64,000 nucleotides of DNA, taken from Sorghum bicolor (lineage: Eukaryota > Streptophyta > Magnoliopsida > Poales > Poaceae). The stretch is taken from positions 58,171 through 122,170 of the forward strand of contig NW_018396401.1 in the NCBI RefSeq assembly GCF_000003195.3. Direction: 5' to 3'. A program made the translations under genes and the position numbers. Under the pieces are notes generated by a model. It made no database searches and was not told the DNA's origin. It was given only the letters and a program-made list of their open reading frames with translations. This document shows positions 59,097 through 64,000 of this stretch, piece after piece (positions within the stretch are counted from its first letter, which is position 1; every line of letters begins with the position of its first letter).

Positions 59097-60219
59097 ATAG
59101 CAAACCCACCATTTCCGCTTCCCGCATTTTGGGGAAGTGGGCGGATCTAGCGGCAGTTGTGGCATTTTTGTTTTCAAGAATTATTGCAGTTAATTTTGTG
59201 GCCTTTCCGAATGATTGCTGGTTTCCTTTTCTTGGTCCGCGCAAAGAGTGGTTGTACAGTTAGCACGCGCCCCTTTTTACGCAATAGGCTGACAATATGG
59301 CAGGATGCTCCGTCACATTGCACATTAATACGGTGATACATTTTTTCAAAAGATAAGCACGATCTTTGGTTAGACAAACAGGATATGCTTGGGGACTGCA
59401 CCGACCAGTTCGCCCAATCGACAAACTGGGGACTGTACCGACCACCGACCACGATACGCTCGGGGACTGGTCGACCAGTTCGCACAATCGACAAGCTGGG
59501 GACTGTACCGACCACCGAGCACGATACGCTCGGGGACTGGTCGACCAGTTCGCTCAATTGACAAGCTGGGGACTGGTCGACCAGTTCGCCAATTTGACTA
59601 GTCTGATCTTTCGAAAGTATGGGCACTGTACCAATCGTCGAGCATGACGTGCTCGGGGACTGCTTGGCTGTTTCCATTCAGTCACAAACAAATGTGACAC
59701 GCCTTTGGCTTGGAAAATCCAATTGCATAACGTCTAATTGGGTAATTTTAACTATTTAGACCTTGCTACAAGGCTCATACTACGCCTTCTAGCAAGCTCG
59801 GGGACTACATCGGTACGATGCATCTAGCGATGCATCTCAGCATCAGTTTTTTTATGAAGACTTTTTCTTTTCTGATCCTGGCACCACGTGTCTATGTCAC
59901 CTACTACCAGGCTCGGGGACTAAGTGGGCACACTTCACCTTGCGGTGAACTTGCTTGTTTTTTGCAGACTTTACTGTGCAGAAAAGCAAAGTGGGCACAC
60001 TTCACCAGGAAAGAAATATTTTTTCTCAAGAGCACCATGCATTCTTCAAACAACCGGCTTCTTCGATGTTGATGATGATCAACTGGTTTTCAAAATTGGT
60101 CAAGATACCGTTACAATCATTTGAGCTACTTTTCTAGTTGCCAAAGATGTCAAGTCTTGCTGGTCGAAGAAGCTCAAGACGGTGTGTTACATCATAATAC
60201 ATGGAGCTCGGGGACTAGC
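59097..60219 (+). other. Non-coding tail with repeated CTCGGGGACT motif and minisatellite, ending at the PPT
   Basis: CTGGGGACT/CTCGGGGACT recurs about ten times between 59389 and 60216. From 59390 to 59600 it forms a ~73-bp imperfect tandem repeat with GGTCGACCAGTTCGC-type segments. The final CTCGGGGACTAGC (60207-60219) abuts the 3' LTR and is the likely plus-strand primer. Small ORFs on both strands here are repeat frames. Confidence 0.65.
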
Positions 60220-60676
60220 TGTGGCGGTATAAACCCCTATACCCTTACGGCTAGACTTGGGCCATGAGGCTTGGCCCATCACGAAGGCAGTTCGAGGCTT
60301 GATCCAACTGCTCGGAGTTTCGTGTAAGGAAGCAAGACGCGGAGATCAAGCAGGATTCTAGTCGGTTGGAATAGGAATTGATATCGTGCTATCTATGGCA
60401 ATTGTAACCGACTAGGATTAGCTTCCAGATCTGTAACTCTACCCTCTGGACTATATAAGGAGAGGCAAGTGACCCCCCTAGAGAACTCAACTCAACACAA
60501 TCCAATACAATCAGATGCAGGACGTAGGTATTACGCCCACATGGTGGCCGAACCTAGATAAAAACCTTGCCTGTGTCTTGCGTCACCATCAAGTTCGTAG
60601 CTTGCGCACCTGTCTGCTGATAAACTACTATCGTGGGTATACCCCAAGGTAGATTGCCGACTAGCTTTCGTCGACA
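60220..60676 (+). repeat. 3' LTR of the Tat-lineage element
   Basis: Starts TGTGGCGGTATAAACC and ends TTTCGTCGACA. TATA box at 60452-60459. It contains the 34-bp segment missing from the 5' LTR. Confidence 0.9.
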
Positions 60677-60752
60677 GTATGAGTTTCTCCTCGAGGAAAG
60701 AAGTATGAGTTCTCTTTGCCGATTGTTGCCACGTCAACGAATAATCAAGCTG
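60677..60752. other. 76-bp filler between Tat 3' LTR and satellite
   Basis: Neither LTR nor satellite. It contains an imperfect direct repeat GTATGAGTT(T)CTC at 60677 and ~60703. By comparison with the intact monomer at about 47100-47170, some 50 bp of satellite plus the expected target duplication are missing here. Confidence 0.75.
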
Positions 60753-63700
60753 AATATGGTACGTTCCATGCAGACCGTGCATCTATCTTGCATCAAGATT
60801 AGCACTATCTACAAATAGACCAAACCGAGCTTTCACTTGAGCCTTTTACCTAGGAGTACCATCGGGTGCGTCCGAAATGGTTTCTTAGCCTATACTGCAT
60901 TATGTGCAAACCTTGCACCTATCTTGCACCGAAACTAACACTGTCTCCAAACAGACCGAAGCAAGATTCCGTATGACACACTTCATCTAGGAGTTCCATC
61001 ATGTACGTCCAGATTGTTTTCCAAGCATTTGGTATGTTTCATGCACCTACCTTGCATCAAGATTAGCACTATCTCCAAACAGACGGAACCGAGCATCCAC
61101 TTGAGCCCCTTCACCTAGGAGTACCAACAAGTGCGTCCAAAATGGTTTCTTAGACTATGGTGCATTAGGTGTAAACTGTGCACCTATCTTGCACCGAAAC
61201 TAACAATGTCTCCAAATGGACCGAAGCGAGTTTCCATATGACACACGTCATCAAGGAATTCCATCGGGTGCATCGAAATTGATTTCCAAGCATATGGTAT
61301 GTTCCATGCAAACCATGCACCTAGCTTGCATAAAGATTAGCACTATCTCCAAACTGACCGAAGCAAGCTTCCACTTGAGCGTCTTCATCCAGGAGTAACA
61401 AATAGTGCGTCCAAAATGGTTTCTTAGACAATGGTGCATTAGGCGCAAATTGTGCACCTATCTTGCACTAAAACTTACAATGTCTACAAACGAACCAAAG
61501 CAATATTACATATGACACACGTCATCAAGGAGTTCTATCGGGTGTGTCCAAATTAATTTCTAAGCACATGGTATGTTCCATGCAGACCGTGCATCTATCT
61601 TGCATCAAGTTTAGCACTATCTCCAAACAGATAAAACCGAGCTTCCACTTGAGCCTCTTCACGGAACTACCAATAGGTGCTTCCAAAATGGTTTCTTAGA
61701 CTATGGTGCATTAGGCACAAACCATGCACATATCTTGCACCAAAAGTAACACTGTTTCTAAACAGAGCAAAGCGAGATTCCATATGACACAGGTCATCAA
61801 GGAGTTATATTAGGTGCGTCCTAATTGATTTCTGAGCATATCGTATGTTCTATGCAAACCGTGCATCTATCTTGCATCAAGATTAGCACTATCTCCAAAA
61901 AGACCAAACCGAGCTTTGACTTGATCCCCTTGACCTAGGAGTACCATCGGGTGCGTCCAAAATGGTTTCTTATCCTATGGTGCATTAGGTGCAAACCGTG
62001 CACCTATCTTGCACCGAAACTAACACTGTCTCTAAACGGACCTAAGTGAGATTCCATATGGCACATGTCATCTAGGAGTTCCATCTGGTGCGTCCAAATT
62101 GGTTTCTGAGCATATGGTATGTTCCATGGAAATCGTGCACCTATCTTGCATCAAGATTAGCACTATCTCTAAACAGACCGAACCGAGCCTCCACTTGAGC
62201 CTCTTCACCTTGGAGTACCAACAGGTGCTTCCAAAATGGTTTCTTAGACTTTGGTGCATTACGCGCAAACCGTGCACATATCTTGCACCGAAACTAATAC
62301 TATCTCTAAGCACACCAAAGCGAGATTCCATATGACACACGTCATCAAGGAGTTCTATCGAGTGTGTCCAAATTAATTTCTAAACATATGGTACGTTCCA
62401 TGCAGACCGTGCATCTATCTTGCATCAAGATTAGCACTATCTCCAAATAGACCAAACCAAGCTTTCACTTGAGCCTTTTACCTACGACTACCATCGTATG
62501 CGTCCAAAATGGTTTCTTATCCGATGCTGCATTACGTGCAAACCTTGCACCTATCTTGGATCGACACTAACACTATCTCCAAATAGACTGAAACAAGATT
62601 TCGTATGACACACGTCATCTAGGAGTTCCATCATGTGCGTCCAGATTGATTTCCGAGCATTTGGTATGTTCCATGCAAACCGTGCACCTATCTTGCAACA
62701 AGATTAGCACTATCTCCAAACAGACCGAACCGAGCATCCACTTGAGCCCGTTCACCTAGGAGTACCAACAAGTGCGTCCAAAATGGTTTCTTAGACTATG
62801 GTGCATTAGGTGCAAACTGTGCACCTATCTTGCACCGGAACTTACAATGTCTCCAAATGGACCCAAGCGAGATTCCATATGACACACGTCATCATAGAGT
62901 TCCATCGGGTGCATCCAAATTGATTTCCAAGCCTATGGTATGTTCCATACAAACCATTCACCTACGTTGCATAAGGATTAGCACCATCTCCAAACTGACC
63001 GAACCAAGCTTTCACTTGAGCCTCTTCACCCAAGAGTACTAAATAGTGCGTCGAAACTAGTTTCTTAGACTATGGTGCATTATGCGCAAACTGTGCACCT
63101 ATCTTGCAATAAAATTACAATGTCTACAAACGGACCGAAGCAAGATTCCATATGACACACGTCATCTAGGAGTTCCATTGGGTGCGTCCAAATTGATTTC
63201 TAAGCATATGGTTTGTTCCTTGCAAATCATGCACCTATCTTGCATCAAGATTACCACTATCTCCAAACAGATCAAACCGAGCTTCCACTTGAGCCTGTTC
63301 ACCGAAGTACCAACAGGTGCTTCCAAAATGGTTTCTTAGACTATGGTGCATTAGGCGCAAACCATGCACGTATCTTGCACCGAAACGAACATTGTTTGTA
63401 AATAGATCAACGCGAGATTCCATATGACACAAGTCATCAAGGAGTTTCCATCGGGTGCATCCAAATTTATTTCCAAGCATATGGTATGTTCCATGCAAAC
63501 TGTGCACCTATCTTGCATCAAGATTAGCACTATCTTCAATAGACCGAACCAAGCTTCCACTTGAGCCTCTTCATCTAGGAGTACAAACAGGTGCATCAAA
63601 AATGGTTTCTTAAACTATGGTGCATTAGGCACAAACTATGCACCTATCTTGCATCGAAACTAACATTGTCTTCAAACAGACCGAAGCAAGATTCCATATG

Positions 63701-64000
63701 ACACACATCATTTAGGAGTTCCATTGGGTGTGTCCAAATTATTTTCTTAACGTATGGTACGTTCCATGCAAAGTGTGCAACTATCTTGTATCAAGAATTG
63801 CACTATATCCAAACAGACCAAATCGAGCCTCCACTTGAGCCTCTTCAACTACGAGTACCATCAGGTGCGTCTAAAATGGTTTCTTAGCCTATGGTGCAAT
63901 AGGCGTAAACCGTGCACATATCTTCTACCAAAGCTAACACTGTCTCTAAACGAACAGAAGCAAGATTCCATATGACTCACATCATCAAGGGAGTATATCA
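60753..64000 (-). repeat. Centromeric satellite array, reverse orientation
   Basis: About 23 monomers in a/b alternation. Marker monomers at 61661 and 63301 are 1640 bp apart (12 monomers). The block from ~61820 to 64000 is almost the same as ~46590-48790 at an offset of ~15.22 kb. The array continues beyond the window. Confidence 0.87.

Larger units (their letters stand above)
51224..60676 (+). mobile_element. Ty3/gypsy Tat-lineage (RIRE2-like) retrotransposon with antisense gene, defective
   Basis: 9.45 kb, LTRs of 424 and 457 bp. The sense strand has gag, then, after loss of protease, RT and RNase H, the integrase. Between integrase and the 3' LTR lies an antisense, intron-containing gene. 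Such extra antisense genes are known in the Tat lineage (for example Grande). The left flank ends ACACA, but the right flank is a 76-bp unrelated filler, so no target duplication can be shown. The LTRs are alike except for a 34-bp deletion in the 5' LTR and scattered substitutions. Confidence 0.85.

Overview
The window is non-genic plant DNA from a centromere or its immediate flank, most likely from an Andropogoneae grass such as Sorghum or a close relative (sugarcane, Miscanthus). Two things point there. The base sequence is a ~137-bp tandem satellite, in alternating a/b monomers forming ~274-bp dimers, that matches my memory of the sorghum CEN38 / sugarcane SCEN centromeric family. Everything inserted into it is a plant LTR retrotransposon, including a fragment that looks like a centromere-targeting CRM element. 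I see no host gene, no tRNA or rRNA gene, and no sign of bacterial sequence.

Layout. 1-664, 14127-16914, 34726-37533 and 43022-44077 hold satellite in one orientation. At 44073-44077 the array flips, and all satellite to the right (44078-44722, 45880-51223, 60753-64000) is in the opposite orientation. Two copies of one Sirevirus-type (Ty1/copia, SIRE lineage) element occupy 665-14126 and 16915-34725. They share insertion point, flanking satellite variants and many disabling mutations, so they arose by tandem duplication of a ~16.25-kb block and not by two insertions. Copy 2 carries a nested 4.58-kb solo LTR (18143-22718) in its 5' LTR; copy 1 carries only the last ~190 bp of the same LTR family, fused into pol (5107-5304). 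A second, internally deleted Sirevirus family lies at 37534-43021 with a perfect 5-bp target duplication. A minus-strand CRM-like 5' LTR with primer binding site is at 44723-45879. A Ty3/gypsy Tat-lineage (RIRE2-like) element spans 51224-60676; it has lost protease, reverse transcriptase and RNase H but keeps an integrase and an antisense, six-exon extra gene.

How the parts work. In intact Sireviruses, gag and pol make the particle and copying enzymes from an LTR promoter, and a third ORF downstream of pol (env-like, function unknown) is also carried. Here that third ORF is preceded by what looks like its own promoter: a cluster of the CACCGGACGC motif, a TATA box and a GC-rich leader with a possible intron. 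The same motif cluster sits upstream of the TATA box in the LTRs of both Sirevirus families. All elements are disabled by stops, frameshifts or deletions. Many stops in the third ORF are TAG where the sister copy keeps CAG, the pattern expected from deamination of methylated CHG cytosines.

The most notable points are the satellite orientation switch, the duplicated element block with a surviving empty site nearby (43763-43767), the internal promoter of the env-like ORF, the spliced antisense gene of the Tat element, and a dense mutation patch beside a microhomology breakpoint in copy 1.
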